64,000 nucleotides of DNA from Bacillus xiapuensis (GTDB taxonomy: Bacteria > Bacillota > Bacilli > Bacillales > Domibacillaceae): the NCBI RefSeq assembly GCF_002797355.1, contig NZ_KZ454939.1, positions 1,769,828-1,833,827 of the forward strand, written 5' to 3'. The position numbers and the translations under genes are program-made. The notes beneath the pieces are model-generated. The model saw only the letters and a list, made by a program, of their open reading frames with translations. It was not told the origin of the DNA and made no database searches. This document shows, in pieces, positions 55,640-64,000 of this stretch (its first letter is position 1; each line of letters starts with the position of its first letter).

Positions 55640-55941
55640 AACGGCCGTCATCCTTGCCATTATCAAAGGAGCGTGACGACAAAACGGTCATCATGGCTGA
55701 TATTCCGGCTATTTAAAACGAAAAACATTTGTTCCTATTGCAGAGCAGATAAAAGTATGGGCTTAAAAGTCGGCGCGGGAGATATCACGCCACCTATATG
55801 GCCGATCCGTTCAGGCGGACAAAGGCGCTTCAGCAAGAATATGCAGCGGCAGCCATTGTTCTTCTTTTTCAACAGCGGGAATGAAAGAAAAAAACTTCCG
55901 CTGCCTGCCCCTCTCGGGAAAATGATAGGCAGTAATAAATG
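55640..55941 (+). pseudogene. Possible decayed gene fragment (ceramidase-like start)
   Basis: From 55758 the plus strand reads MGLKVGAGDITPPI, which resembles the start of the neutral ceramidase-like N-terminal family (a VGxxxxDITPP pattern). The reading then shifts frame into MADPFRRTKAL and YAAAAIVLLF before a stop. No ribosome site or complete ORF exists. I read this as a possible remnant of a gene lost by deletion; the match is short and may be chance. Confidence 0.3.
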
Positions 55942-55994
55942 AAAAGGGCTGTTCAGAAGGGTTCATTTTTCTTGACCTTCTGAACAGCCCTTTT
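55942..55994. terminator. Strong terminator at the end of the bkd operon
   Basis: A perfect 19-bp stem (55942-55960 with 55976-55994) encloses a 15-nt loop, with A and T runs at the stem ends. It lies 17 nt after bkdB. Confidence 0.9.
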
Positions 55995-56011
55995 CCAAAC
56001 ATAGGATTTAA

Positions 56012-57289
56012 TTAATAAATAGATGTATGCTCCGATATATTTTCAAGTATTTCTTTCACACGTTTTAAGAAACGGCCGCATACTAGGCCATCAAGCACGC
56101 GATGGTCAAGCGATAAACAAATATTCACCATGTCACGGACGGCAATCATCCCCCCCGGCATGACAACGGGACGCTTAACGATTGATTCAATTTGCAGAAT
56201 GGCTGCCTGCGGATAATTGATAATGCCCATTGACTGCACGGAACCGAATGAACCGGTGTTGTTGACCGTAAAAGTGCCTCCTTGCATGTCCTCTGCTTTC
56301 AGCGTGCCTGCGCGAACTTTATTCGCAAGTTCGAAAACTTCCCGGCCAATGCCTTTAATGGTTTTTTCATCAGCCCGTTTAATGACTGGAACATATAGCG
56401 CCTCATCCGTAGCGACAGCGATGGACAAGTTGATATCTTTCTTTTGAATAATTTCCTCTCCTGCCCACATCGAGTTCATTTGCGGAAATTCCTTCAGCGC
56501 CTGAGCAACTGCCTTTATGAAGAAAGCGAAATACGTTAAATTAAACCCTTCTCTTTTCTTGAACTCCTCTTTGATAGAATCGCGGTAACTAACGAGATTG
56601 GTCACATCCACTTCCATCATAGTCCAAGCATGAGGGATCTCCTGCTTGCTTCGGACCATATTGGCCGCGATCGTCTTTCTCACTCCGCTTACAGGAACGC
56701 TCACATCGCCCGGAAGCACGGAAGCCGCCGGTGTTTTTGAAGCGCTGGCAGAAGTTTCAGCCATAGAAGCTGGCCGCCGCTCAAAGCTTTGCTGTTCAGC
56801 CTGTCCACCAGCTTTTGGAATTTCATTTGATCGGATTATCGTTAAAAGGTCTTTACGGGTAATTCGTCCGCCTTTTCCCGATCCGGTCACCTTTGTTAAA
56901 TCGATGCCGTGTTCTTGCGATAATTTAAGCACTGCCGGAGAATATCGGGCTCTGCGCTCGCTTCTCTCCGACTTATCCGCTTCATTGGATGGCTGCTGCC
57001 CGGCCTTTTCTTGTTCCAGTGCTTCCGCTTTCTGATCATCGGCTTCACCTGCCACATCCATGAAACAAATAACTTCTCCAACGGCTAATGTATCTCCTTC
57101 AGCCGCTGTCAGCTCATGAATAATGCCGCTGTAAGAAGACGGTATCTCCGCATTCACTTTATCCGTCATCACCTCAGCAATCGGATCGTACTTATTGACT
57201 TGATCTCCTTCTTGAACTAGCCACTTGCTGATTGTTCCCTCCGTGACGCTTTCTCCTAATTGGGGCATCGTTACTTTTTTCACAGCCAT
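56012..57289 (-). CDS. bkdB: Branched-chain 2-oxo acid dehydrogenase E2 (BkdB)
   Basis: E2 moves the acyl group from the E1 thiamine to CoA. The 425-residue product has one lipoyl domain with the lipoylated Lys44 in EVMTDKVNAEIPS, a flexible linker, the E1/E3-binding domain around RYSPAVLKLSQEHG (about residues 117-150), a second linker rich in Ala and Ser, and the catalytic domain with HRVLDG near the C-terminus. AGGAGGAG precedes the ATG at 57289. Last gene of the cluster. Confidence 0.96.
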   Translation of the reverse strand: MAVKKVTMPQLGESVTEGTISKWLVQEGDQVNKYDPIAEVMTDKVNAEIPSSYSGIIHELTAAEGDTLAVGEVICFMDVAGEADDQKAEALEQEKAGQQPSNEADKSERSERRARYSPAVLKLSQEHGIDLTKVTGSGKGGRITRKDLLTIIRSNEIPKAGGQAEQQSFERRPASMAETSASASKTPAASVLPGDVSVPVSGVRKTIAANMVRSKQEIPHAWTMMEVDVTNLVSYRDSIKEEFKKREGFNLTYFAFFIKAVAQALKEFPQMNSMWAGEEIIQKKDINLSIAVATDEALYVPVIKRADEKTIKGIGREVFELANKVRAGTLKAEDMQGGTFTVNNTGSFGSVQSMGIINYPQAAILQIESIVKRPVVMPGGMIAVRDMVNICLSLDHRVLDGLVCGRFLKRVKEILENISEHTSIY

Positions 57290-57317
57290 GAAAGACTCCT
57301 CCTCTCTATTCTCCTCA

Positions 57318-58304
57318 TTAAAATTCAGCAAGTTCGCGCATGGCCTTTTCTACTTTATCCGGATTGACCATGAAATGTTTTTCCATCGTTGGCGCATAAG
57401 GCATCGCCGGTACGTCCAGACCTGCAAGCCTTTGAATTGGAGCATCCAGTTCAAATAAGCAATGCTCGGCAATGATCGCAGCCACCTCACTCATTATGCT
57501 GCCTTCTTTATTGTCTTCTGTGATTAATAAGACTTTTCCCGTTTTGCTGGCCGCTTGAATGATCGCTTCTTGATCCAGCGGGTAAACGGTGCGCAAATCT
57601 AAAACCTCCGCTTCAATGCCGTCTTTGGATAATTTTTCTGCCGCCTGCAAAGCAAAATGAACGCATAATCCGTAAGTAATGACTGTCAGGTCGTCTCCCT
57701 TGCGCTTAGTATCAGCCTTGCCAATTGGCAGCACGTAATCATCGGCAGGGACTTCTCCTTTAATTAAGCGATACGCCCGTTTATGCTCAAAAAACAGAAC
57801 AGGATCTTCATCGCGGATAGCAGCCTTTAATAATCCTTTGACATCATAAGGTGTGGAAGGCATGACAATCTTCAGGCCCGGCTGATTAGCGAAAATGGCT
57901 TCTACCGACTGGGAATGGTAAAGTGCACCGTGCACGCCTCCTCCATACGGAGCGCGGATGACTAGCGGACAATTCCAATCATTATTAGACCGGTAGCGAA
58001 TGCGGGCTGCTTCCGAAATAATTTGATTGACTGCTGGCATGATGAAGTCGGCAAACTGTATTTCCGCAATCGGGCGCATGCCGTACATCGCTGCCCCGAT
58101 CCCCACTCCGGCAATCGCTGATTCGGCTAGCGGTGTATCCATAACGCGCTCTTCACCAAACTGATCATACAGTCCATGTGTTGCTTTGAAAACCCCGCCT
58201 TTTTTTCCGACATCCTCTCCTAAAACGAATACTTTTGAATCCCGCTCCATCTCTTCGCGGATTGCCATCGTCACTGCATCAATATATGAAATTACTGGCA
58301 TCAT
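57318..58304 (-). CDS. bkdAB: Branched-chain 2-oxo acid dehydrogenase E1 beta (BkdAB)
   Basis: E1-beta pairs with E1-alpha to bind thiamine diphosphate and decarboxylate branched-chain 2-oxo acids. The 328-residue product has GEDVGKKGGVFKATHGL, RVMDTPLAESAIAGVGIG, and PYGGGVHGALYHSQS. I chose the ATG at 58304 with AAGGGGG before it; a second ATG follows at once. It is 13 nt after bkdAA. Confidence 0.96.
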   Translation of the reverse strand: MMPVISYIDAVTMAIREEMERDSKVFVLGEDVGKKGGVFKATHGLYDQFGEERVMDTPLAESAIAGVGIGAAMYGMRPIAEIQFADFIMPAVNQIISEAARIRYRSNNDWNCPLVIRAPYGGGVHGALYHSQSVEAIFANQPGLKIVMPSTPYDVKGLLKAAIRDEDPVLFFEHKRAYRLIKGEVPADDYVLPIGKADTKRKGDDLTVITYGLCVHFALQAAEKLSKDGIEAEVLDLRTVYPLDQEAIIQAASKTGKVLLITEDNKEGSIMSEVAAIIAEHCLFELDAPIQRLAGLDVPAMPYAPTMEKHFMVNPDKVEKAMRELAEF

Positions 58305-58317
58305 CGTTTCCCCCTTC

Positions 58318-59313
58318 TTACTTGTCACCGTAAACAAACTTCAGCGCATCCTCCGGTTTTGGATAAGGTGCGCTTTCCGCATAATCAGTCGCTTCATTCA
58401 CTTGACTCATAATGCGGTCATTGATTTCCTTCTCCAGCTGATCATTCATCACGCCTGTTTCTTTTAGATACGCTCCAAATGTTATAAGCGGATCATTGGT
58501 TTTTGCTTTTTGAACCTCATCGGGTGAACGATAGCTGCGATCATCATCATCAGAAGAATGGGGTGTTAATCGGTAAGAAACCGTTTCGATCAAAGTGGGC
58601 CCTTCTCCCCGGCGTCCGCGTTCAACAGCTTCTTTGACATGTCTATATACTGCAATCGGATCATTTCCATCGATCGTGACTCCCGGCATACCGTAGCCTT
58701 GAGCGCGGTCGGAGACGCGTGCGCAAGCCAGCTGCTTCTCAACTGGAACAGAGATGGCATACTTATTATTTTCACACATAAAGATGACCGGAAGCTTGTG
58801 AACACCAGCAAAGTTAGCGGCTTCGTGAAAGTCTCCCTGGTTAGAGGAGCCTTCTCCAAATGTGACCAAAGTGACTAAATCTTTTTTCTCCATTTTTCCT
58901 GCCAAAGCAATGCCAACCGCATGAGGAACTTGCGTTGTGACCGGTGAAGAGCCTGTCACGATCCGGTTTTTCTTCTGGCCAAAATGACCGGGCATTTGCC
59001 GGCCTCCTGAATTGGGGTCTTCTGCTTTGGCAAAACCGGACAGCATAATATCCTTTGCTGTCATGCCAAATGTTAATACAACACCTAAGTCACGGTAATA
59101 AGGCAGCACATAATCTTTCTCTTGATCAAGAGCAAAAGCGGCCCCTACTTGCGCCGCTTCCTGTCCTTGGCAAGAAATGACAAACGGGATTTTCCCGGAG
59201 CGGTTTAACAGCCACATCCGCTCATCCAAGCGGCGGGCTAGCACCATTTTTTCATACATATTTAATACGGTTTCATCACTTAAACCGAGCGGTCTATGTC
59301 GGTTTTCAGCCAT
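58318..59313 (-). CDS. bkdAA: Branched-chain 2-oxo acid dehydrogenase E1 alpha (BkdAA)
   Basis: E1-alpha holds the thiamine and carries out oxidative decarboxylation. The 331-residue product has the thiamine motif TFGEGSSNQGDFHEAANFAG with ENNKYAIS about 25 residues on; the motif has GEG where many enzymes have GDG, as in other Bacillus E1 subunits. The phosphorylation-loop-like SYRLTPHSSDDDD is present. AAAGGAGGAG precedes the ATG at 59313. Confidence 0.96.
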   Translation of the reverse strand: MAENRHRPLGLSDETVLNMYEKMVLARRLDERMWLLNRSGKIPFVISCQGQEAAQVGAAFALDQEKDYVLPYYRDLGVVLTFGMTAKDIMLSGFAKAEDPNSGGRQMPGHFGQKKNRIVTGSSPVTTQVPHAVGIALAGKMEKKDLVTLVTFGEGSSNQGDFHEAANFAGVHKLPVIFMCENNKYAISVPVEKQLACARVSDRAQGYGMPGVTIDGNDPIAVYRHVKEAVERGRRGEGPTLIETVSYRLTPHSSDDDDRSYRSPDEVQKAKTNDPLITFGAYLKETGVMNDQLEKEINDRIMSQVNEATDYAESAPYPKPEDALKFVYGDK

Positions 59314-59367
59314 TCGTACTCCTCCTTTTAATTGCACTTTCTTTCCTACTTTATCTGTCATGGCCCA

Positions 59368-60792
59368 TTATGAATGAATCGCTCTGCCATCCACGGCGAG
59401 TGCTGCTTCACCTATCGCTTCACTTAAGCTTGGATGCGGATGGATGGTGCAGCCTACCTCCCAAGCCGCCGCATCCAGCACCCGAGCCAGCCCCGCTTCA
59501 GAAATCATATCGGTTACGTGCGGACCAATCATATGGACGCCTAATAGATCATCCGTTTTCTTATCCGCAATGATTTTGACAAATCCGTCGCTTTCTCCAT
59601 ATACGAGCGCCTTGCCGATGGCTCGAAAAGAGAACTTGCCGACTTTCACTTCATAGCCCTTTCCCTGTGCTTCTCTCTCCGTGAGCCCGACACTGGCTGC
59701 TTCCGGACTCGAATAAATACACTTGGCAATCGTTGTGTAATCGAGCGCATCCACCTCTTGACCGGCAAGGTGCTCGACCGCTGTTAAGCCTTCGTGAGAG
59801 GCCACATGGGCCAGCTGCAGCCCGCCAATCACGTCGCCAATTGCGTAAATATGGGATTCTTTCGTTTGATAGAAAGCGTTGGTTTGAATATAGCCGTTTT
59901 CCACAGAAATATCTGTATTTTCCAGGCCGATGCCTTCTACATTAGCCTGGCGGCCGATGGATACGAGCATCTTTTCAGCTGCATAGGACCGGATGTCTCC
60001 ATCGACCTCTGCTTGAACCATTACTGACTGCTCCTTCTTCTCTATCGTGTCTGGCAGCACTTTGGCTCCCGTAATGATTTCAATGCCGCGCTTATTCAAC
60101 AGCCGAGACATTTCTCTGGAAATCTCCTCGTCTTCGGCCGGAATAATCCGGGGAGCATACTCAAGAACGGTCACTTTCGCGCCAAAATCTGCGAGCATAG
60201 AAGCCCACTCGATGCCGATCACACCTCCCCCTACAATCAAAATGGACTCTGGCACCTTCGCTAATTCAAGGGCATCATCGGATGAAAGAATTCGCTCGCC
60301 ATCAAATTCAAGACTTGGCAGCGGACGCGGACGTGATCCTGTAGCGATGATGACGTTTTTCGGTATGAGCATGGCGTTTTCCGTCCCGTCATTCATTTCT
60401 ACAGAAATGGTTCCAGGCAACGGCGAAAAAATGGAAGGACCCAGTATGCGGCCGATGCCTTCATATACATCAATCTTTCCTTTTCTCATCAGCCCTTGCA
60501 CACCTGAATAAAGCGTATCAACGATGGATTGCTTGCGCGCTTGCGCTTTTTGAAAATTCAAAGATATGTTCTCGATCTCTACGCCGAAATCAGCGCTTCG
60601 GCGAGCGGTGTTCAACACTTCTGCGCTTCGGAGCAAAGCTTTGCTCGGGATGCAGCCTCGATGCAGACATGTTCCGCCCAATTTGCTTTTCTCGACAACC
60701 GCCGTTTTCAGTCCTAATTGAGATGCGCGGATTGCGGCAACATAGCCGCCAGTTCCTCCGCCAAGAATCACTAAATCATATTCTTCAGCCAT
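59368..60792 (-). CDS. lpdV: Dihydrolipoyl dehydrogenase E3 (LpdV)
   Basis: E3 reoxidises the lipoyl arm of BkdB with NAD. The 474-residue flavoprotein, equal to B. subtilis LpdV, has the FAD motif LGGGTGGYVAAIRA, the redox pair Cys42 and Cys47 in GGTCLHRGCIPSK, the NAD motif IVGGGVIGIEWASM, and the His-Glu dyad in HPHPSLSEAIGE. I chose the ATG at 60792 with GGGGAGGAG before it. A 274-nt gap separates it from bcd, where buk lies in B. subtilis. Confidence 0.96.
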   Translation of the reverse strand: MAEEYDLVILGGGTGGYVAAIRASQLGLKTAVVEKSKLGGTCLHRGCIPSKALLRSAEVLNTARRSADFGVEIENISLNFQKAQARKQSIVDTLYSGVQGLMRKGKIDVYEGIGRILGPSIFSPLPGTISVEMNDGTENAMLIPKNVIIATGSRPRPLPSLEFDGERILSSDDALELAKVPESILIVGGGVIGIEWASMLADFGAKVTVLEYAPRIIPAEDEEISREMSRLLNKRGIEIITGAKVLPDTIEKKEQSVMVQAEVDGDIRSYAAEKMLVSIGRQANVEGIGLENTDISVENGYIQTNAFYQTKESHIYAIGDVIGGLQLAHVASHEGLTAVEHLAGQEVDALDYTTIAKCIYSSPEAASVGLTEREAQGKGYEVKVGKFSFRAIGKALVYGESDGFVKIIADKKTDDLLGVHMIGPHVTDMISEAGLARVLDAAAWEVGCTIHPHPSLSEAIGEAALAVDGRAIHS

Positions 60793-61015
60793 TTGTTCTC
60801 CTCCTCTATCTTTCTTTTGCTCCTCTTCCACCGTTCCGCATTCCTCTGCCGAACAGACGAAGCGCCAATGAAACCGTTCGAGCGTTCCATTGGCTGCACG
60901 TTCCATGTTTTCGTATAGACGGATACGGGAATGCTCTTCCTGCTTGCCGCTTTAAGAGCATTGGCCATGTCTTTGAGAAGCGGAGCGGTTTTCATTCAAT
61001 CACAATGATGGATCA

Positions 61016-61056
61016 TAAAAAATGGGATGAATCAAATGAAGTGCTAAGGATTCACC
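61016..61056 (-). terminator. Terminator between bcd and lpdV
   Basis: On the minus strand GGTGAATC pairs with GATTCATCC (one bulged T), followed by ATTTTTTATG, 11 nt after the bcd stop codon. It would partly or fully separate bcd from lpdV-bkdAA-bkdAB-bkdB. The rest of the 274-nt gap (60793-61066) has no recognisable gene. Confidence 0.65.
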
Positions 61057-61066
61057 GTTTCTTTGC

Positions 61067-62167
61067 TTAATGCTTACGGCGGGATAAAATATGATGTCCA
61101 TCTAATAAAAATGAGCGGCGCGCTTTTTGCATTTTGGCGATTCGTTCCTCAGCCATACGATCAGCTGCTTTGTATGTGGGAATGCCGTCCCGTTTGGAAA
61201 TTACGAGTGTTTTTTCGATATTCGCATAAATTTGATCGACTTTGCGCATGGCGCGTTCCCGATTATACCCATGAAGCTCATCCGCCACATTAATGACGCC
61301 TCCTGCGTTGATCACATAATCAGGCGCATAAATAATTCCCCGCTCATGCAGCATGTCCCCATGCCGGTCTTCCTCTAGCTGGTTGTTGGCTGAACCGGCC
61401 ACTACCTTCACTTTCAGCTGATTAATCGTGGCATCATTTATAATAGCGCCTAATGCACATGGAGCAAATACATCCGCCTCGACGCTGTAGATTTCGTTCG
61501 GGTCAACGGCGCGCGCATCGAAATCTGCAACGGCGCGATGGACCGCTTCTTTATTGATATCTGTTACGATCAATTTTGCCCCAGCTTCATGCAGGTGGCG
61601 GCAAAGATGATAGGCAACACTTCCGACTCCTTGAACGGATACAGTTAATCCTTCCACAGAATCTGTGCCGAACGCTTCTTTGACGGCTGCTTTCATGCCG
61701 ACAAAACAGCCGTAGGCTGTGACGGGTGACGGATTTCCGGAGGAGCCAAAAGCGGGTGAGATCCCGGTCACATAATCTGTTTCTTCATGAATGATATCCA
61801 TATCCTCCACAGTAGTGCCCACATCTTCCGCTGTGATGTAGCGTCCATTCAATCCTTGAATAAAGCGGCCAAACGCCCGGAACATTTCTTCATTTTTATC
61901 TTGGCGCGGATCCCCCATGATTACCGCCTTTCCTCCACCCAGATTAAGACCTGCCGCGGCATTTTTATAGGTCATTCCTTTCGCCAGACGAAGAGCATCT
62001 TCAATGGCGGCTTCTTCTGTTCCGTAGGTCCACATTCTTGTTCCGCCCAGTGCAGGTCCGAGCGTTGTATCATGGATGGCAATGATCGCTTTTAACCCCG
62101 ACGTTTGATCTTGGCAAAAGATCAGCTGCTCATAATCATATGTTTGCATATACTTGAAAATCTCCAC
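61067..62167 (-). CDS. bcd: Branched-chain amino acid dehydrogenase (Leu/Val/Ile)
   Basis: Bcd oxidatively deaminates leucine, valine and isoleucine to the 2-oxo acids used by the BKD complex. The 366-residue product has the catalytic Lys in [23 protein letters not shown], the NAD motif [11 protein letters not shown], and [11 protein letters not shown] chose the GTG at 62167 with AAGGGGGAT before it. It is directly downstream of bkdR and a sigma-54 promoter; ptb, which normally intervenes, is absent. Confidence 0.95.
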   Translation of the reverse strand: MEIFKYMQTYDYEQLIFCQDQTSGLKAIIAIHDTTLGPALGGTRMWTYGTEEAAIEDALRLAKGMTYKNAAAGLNLGGGKAVIMGDPRQDKNEEMFRAFGRFIQGLNGRYITAEDVGTTVEDMDIIHEETDYVTGISPAFGSSGNPSPVTAYGCFVGMKAAVKEAFGTDSVEGLTVSVQGVGSVAYHLCRHLHEAGAKLIVTDINKEAVHRAVADFDARAVDPNEIYSVEADVFAPCALGAIINDATINQLKVKVVAGSANNQLEEDRHGDMLHERGIIYAPDYVINAGGVINVADELHGYNRERAMRKVDQIYANIEKTLVISKRDGIPTYKAADRMAEERIAKMQKARRSFLLDGHHILSRRKH

Positions 62168-62221
62168 GATAAATCCCCCTTGTTTTAGCATAGTGTAATA
62201 GATTGCATTCATAAACGTTCA

Positions 62222-62238
62222 TGCAACAAGCATGCCAA
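62222..62238 (-). promoter_or_regulatory. Sigma-54 (SigL) -24/-12 promoter of bcd
   Basis: The minus strand reads TTGGCATGCTTGTTGCA, with GG and GC ten nt apart, an almost perfect -24/-12 element, 55 nt before bcd. BkdR-type activators use such promoters for bkd genes. Confidence 0.9.
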
Positions 62239-62306
62239 TGCCACCAACATGAAAACGCTTTATTTATCATTGTCTTCCCTGCATTTTTTTGCAAATCATC
62301 CATAAA

Positions 62307-62326
62307 TTGCACGCATATTATTGCAA
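62307..62326. promoter_or_regulatory. Candidate BkdR upstream activating site
   Basis: TTGCA and TGCAA flank a 10-nt centre, overlapping the bkdR stop codon, about 70-85 nt upstream of the -24/-12 promoter. The position suits an enhancer; the sequence is inferred from symmetry alone. Confidence 0.4.
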
Positions 62327-64000
62327 GTTATATTTTTCCAATTTATAGTATAAACTGCGAATAGAAATACCCAGCTGTTTAGCAGCAGCCGTTTTGTTGC
62401 CATGGTGTCTTTTAAGCGCAGACTGTATGACCGCTTTTTCGTAGCTTGCCATTCTTTCCTGCAGACTGAGTCCTGACTCTTCAGCTTCTTTCCTTTCAAA
62501 AGCTGGAGCCGTGCAAATTTCCGGCTGATGTTCCAGCAGCTGCAAGGCATCCGCATCAATCAGCTTCTCGTTATATGTAGTAAAGATCATAGCTCTTCCT
62601 AATACGTTCTCCAACTCACGAACATTTCCCGGCCAATGATAAGCCGTCAGCCTCTTCAAGGCATCCGGTGTTAGCCCTTCTATATTCCTGCCGTAATCTT
62701 GGTTGAGTTTAATGAGCAAGTGCTCGCTTAACAGCGGAAGATCTCCTTTTCTTTTTCTAAGAGGAGGAATATGAATTGGCACGCGGTTCAGACGATAATA
62801 TAAATCCTCGCGAAAACGGCCTTCTGCCATGCTTTTTTCCAAATTGACATTGGTGGCCGCAATCACACGAACGTTAATGGCAATCGGTTTCGTGCCTCCA
62901 ACCCGAACGATCTCTTTTTCCTGCAGTACCCGCAATAATTTAACTTGAGTGTTGGCGCTTAATTCACCGATCTCATCAAGGAAAATACTGCCGTTGTTTG
63001 CTTCCTCAAAGAGCCCTCGTTTCCCTCCGCGGCGCGCTCCAGAAAACGCGCCTTCTTCATAACCAAACAGCTCGCTTTCCAATAATGATTCGGAAAGCGC
63101 TCCGCAATTGACGCGAATAAATTTATTGTAGCGGCGGTCGCTGGCAGTATGAATCGCATGGGCAAATAATTCTTTTCCAGTCCCGGACTCTCCCCGAAGC
63201 AGCACAGTCGCCGGTGTGTTTGCCCCAACCTTTGCTTGCTCAATAGCGATTTTCATCTCTTCGGAATTGCCGATGATGTCCTCAAATGAATATTTCGCCT
63301 CCAGCGTCCGGATGATTTGCCTAGCTCTATTCAGCTCCTTTGTTAAAGCCTGAATCTCTGTTAAATCATGAATCACGCCGACGCTGCCTTTCAGTTGGCC
63401 ATCAACAATGATAGGCGCCACATTGACTACGACCTCTCTTTTTTTCGGGCCTACATACATCTTTACTCCGCGCACCGGACGTTTCGATTTCAATACTTGC
63501 AGATGAACGCTCTCCCCTTCAGATATATCAATTGTGGCTGGCTTTCCGATGACTTCTTCTTTGCAAAGCCCCGTCAAGCGGGTGTATGCCGGATTAATTA
63601 GCAATCCCCTTCCCGTTTCATCCACGACCGAAATCGCATCATCACTAGAGAAAATAATAGCTTCCAACATCGTTTGGATTTCCTTTAAATTCGTCACTTC
63701 AGCCGCCAAATTCAATACTTCTGTAATATCCTTAAACACAGCAAACGCGCCGATCACTTCACCTTCCTGTGTGATCATCGGAATGCGGGAGGTGATGATT
63801 TTTCTGCCGGCGGCCAGCTGATGCTCCTGATTGACTTCTGCCCGCTTTGTTCTCATTACAATGGCCAGCCTGCTCGCCGGAATAATATCCTGGATGTGCC
63901 GGCCGAGGGCTTCATGCTTTTTCATTCCAATGATTTGCTCAGCGCTTTTATTATATAAAATAATATTTTCTGTATGATCCACAACCACCATGCCTTCGTC
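62318..64000 (-). CDS. bkdR: Sigma-54-dependent regulator BkdR (N-terminus beyond window)
   Basis: BkdR activates bkd genes with sigma-54. I read 560 codons with no start needed inside the window: the frame stays open to 64000. It has two PAS-like domains (to about residue 225), a linker coiled coil, an AAA+ domain with Walker [17 protein letters not shown] and the sigma-54 loop GAFSGA (usual form GAFTGA), the arginine-finger region [13 protein letters not shown], and a Fis-type HTH at the end ([17 protein letters not shown]). It lies upstream of bcd. Confidence 0.94.
   Translation of the reverse strand, partial: DEGMVVVDHTENIILYNKSAEQIIGMKKHEALGRHIQDIIPASRLAIVMRTKRAEVNQEHQLAAGRKIITSRIPMITQEGEVIGAFAVFKDITEVLNLAAEVTNLKEIQTMLEAIIFSSDDAISVVDETGRGLLINPAYTRLTGLCKEEVIGKPATIDISEGESVHLQVLKSKRPVRGVKMYVGPKKREVVVNVAPIIVDGQLKGSVGVIHDLTEIQALTKELNRARQIIRTLEAKYSFEDIIGNSEEMKIAIEQAKVGANTPATVLLRGESGTGKELFAHAIHTASDRRYNKFIRVNCGALSESLLESELFGYEEGAFSGARRGGKRGLFEEANNGSIFLDEIGELSANTQVKLLRVLQEKEIVRVGGTKPIAINVRVIAATNVNLEKSMAEGRFREDLYYRLNRVPIHIPPLRKRKGDLPLLSEHLLIKLNQDYGRNIEGLTPDALKRLTAYHWPGNVRELENVLGRAMIFTTYNEKLIDADALQLLEHQPEICTAPAFERKEAEESGLSLQERMASYEKAVIQSALKRHHGNKTAAAKQLGISIRSLYYKLEKYNLQ

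Noticed and set aside
60669-61070. 133-residue plus-strand ORF over the lpdV start and the gap
   Set aside because: It is antisense to conserved LpdV codons and has no ribosome site.

Overview
This is chromosomal DNA from an endospore-forming, aerobic member of the Bacillaceae. Nearly every gene has a recognisable Bacillus subtilis counterpart, often in the same local order (resAB, rluB, spmAB, dacB, scpAB; spoIIA, dacF, pdp, punA, deoB, xerD, fur, spoIIM, nudF; yqjP/Q, proI, namA, rnz, zwf, gndA; yqjA to yqjE; bkd). I see no rRNA, tRNA, CRISPR array or prophage. Species cannot be fixed from the sequence alone. The window is stitched differently from B. subtilis in several places: the riboflavin operon beside ribT, spoVAC to spoVAEa, ypuI, ptb and buk are all absent from their usual positions.

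Layout. 1-7.8 kb: cytochrome c maturation (resB partial, resA), rRNA pseudouridine synthase, spore maturation spmAB and dacB, condensin ScpAB, ypuF and ribT. 7.9-15 kb: a 29-residue membrane miniprotein, lysA, a shortened spoVA cluster (AA, AB, AF), the forespore sigma operon spoIIAA-spoIIAB-sigF and dacF, with sigma-H, sigma-F and sigma-G promoter candidates. 15-21.8 kb: nucleoside catabolism (pdp, punA, deoB), xerD, yqzK, fur, spoIIM, nudF. 21.9-26.1 kb: yqkF, yqkE, yqkD, a CDGSH protein, and the LexA-boxed Y-family polymerase uvrX with yqzH. 26.1-29.0 kb: an AT-rich accessory patch with a foreign-looking alpha/beta hydrolase and a 1.72-kb IS1595-type element that carries a passenger gene and a doubly damaged transposase. 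29-40 kb: yqjQ, yqjP, T-box-controlled proI, namA, RNase Z, the oxidative pentose phosphate genes zwf and gndA, a cyclase-family gene joined to zwf, and a second Y-family polymerase. 40-43 kb: an amino-acid permease and class III aminotransferase operon behind a structured leader and a cre site. 43-49 kb: an orphan CheW, yqjE, acyl-CoA carboxylase beta subunit, methylmalonyl-CoA epimerase, a Prli42-like miniprotein, yqjA and brxA. 49-54 kb: methylmalonyl-CoA mutase (mutA, mutB) with its GTPase chaperone meaB. 54.7 kb: ypuA. 56-64 kb: branched-chain 2-oxo acid dehydrogenase (bkdAA, bkdAB, bkdB, lpdV), branched-chain amino acid dehydrogenase bcd, and the sigma-54 activator bkdR (partial).

The main metabolic theme of the right half is branched-chain amino acid breakdown. 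Bcd and the BKD complex take valine and isoleucine to acyl-CoAs; the carboxylase subunit, epimerase and mutase then take propionyl-CoA to succinyl-CoA. A near-perfect -24/-12 promoter in front of bcd, next to bkdR, supports sigma-54 control. The left half is dominated by sporulation genes. The best candidates for something unusual are the IS1595-like element with a passenger gene, the shortened spoVA operon whose sigma-G -10 box sits in the loop of a 14-bp inverted repeat, the ptb/buk-less bkd locus, and several structured leaders or intergenic elements with no assigned function.
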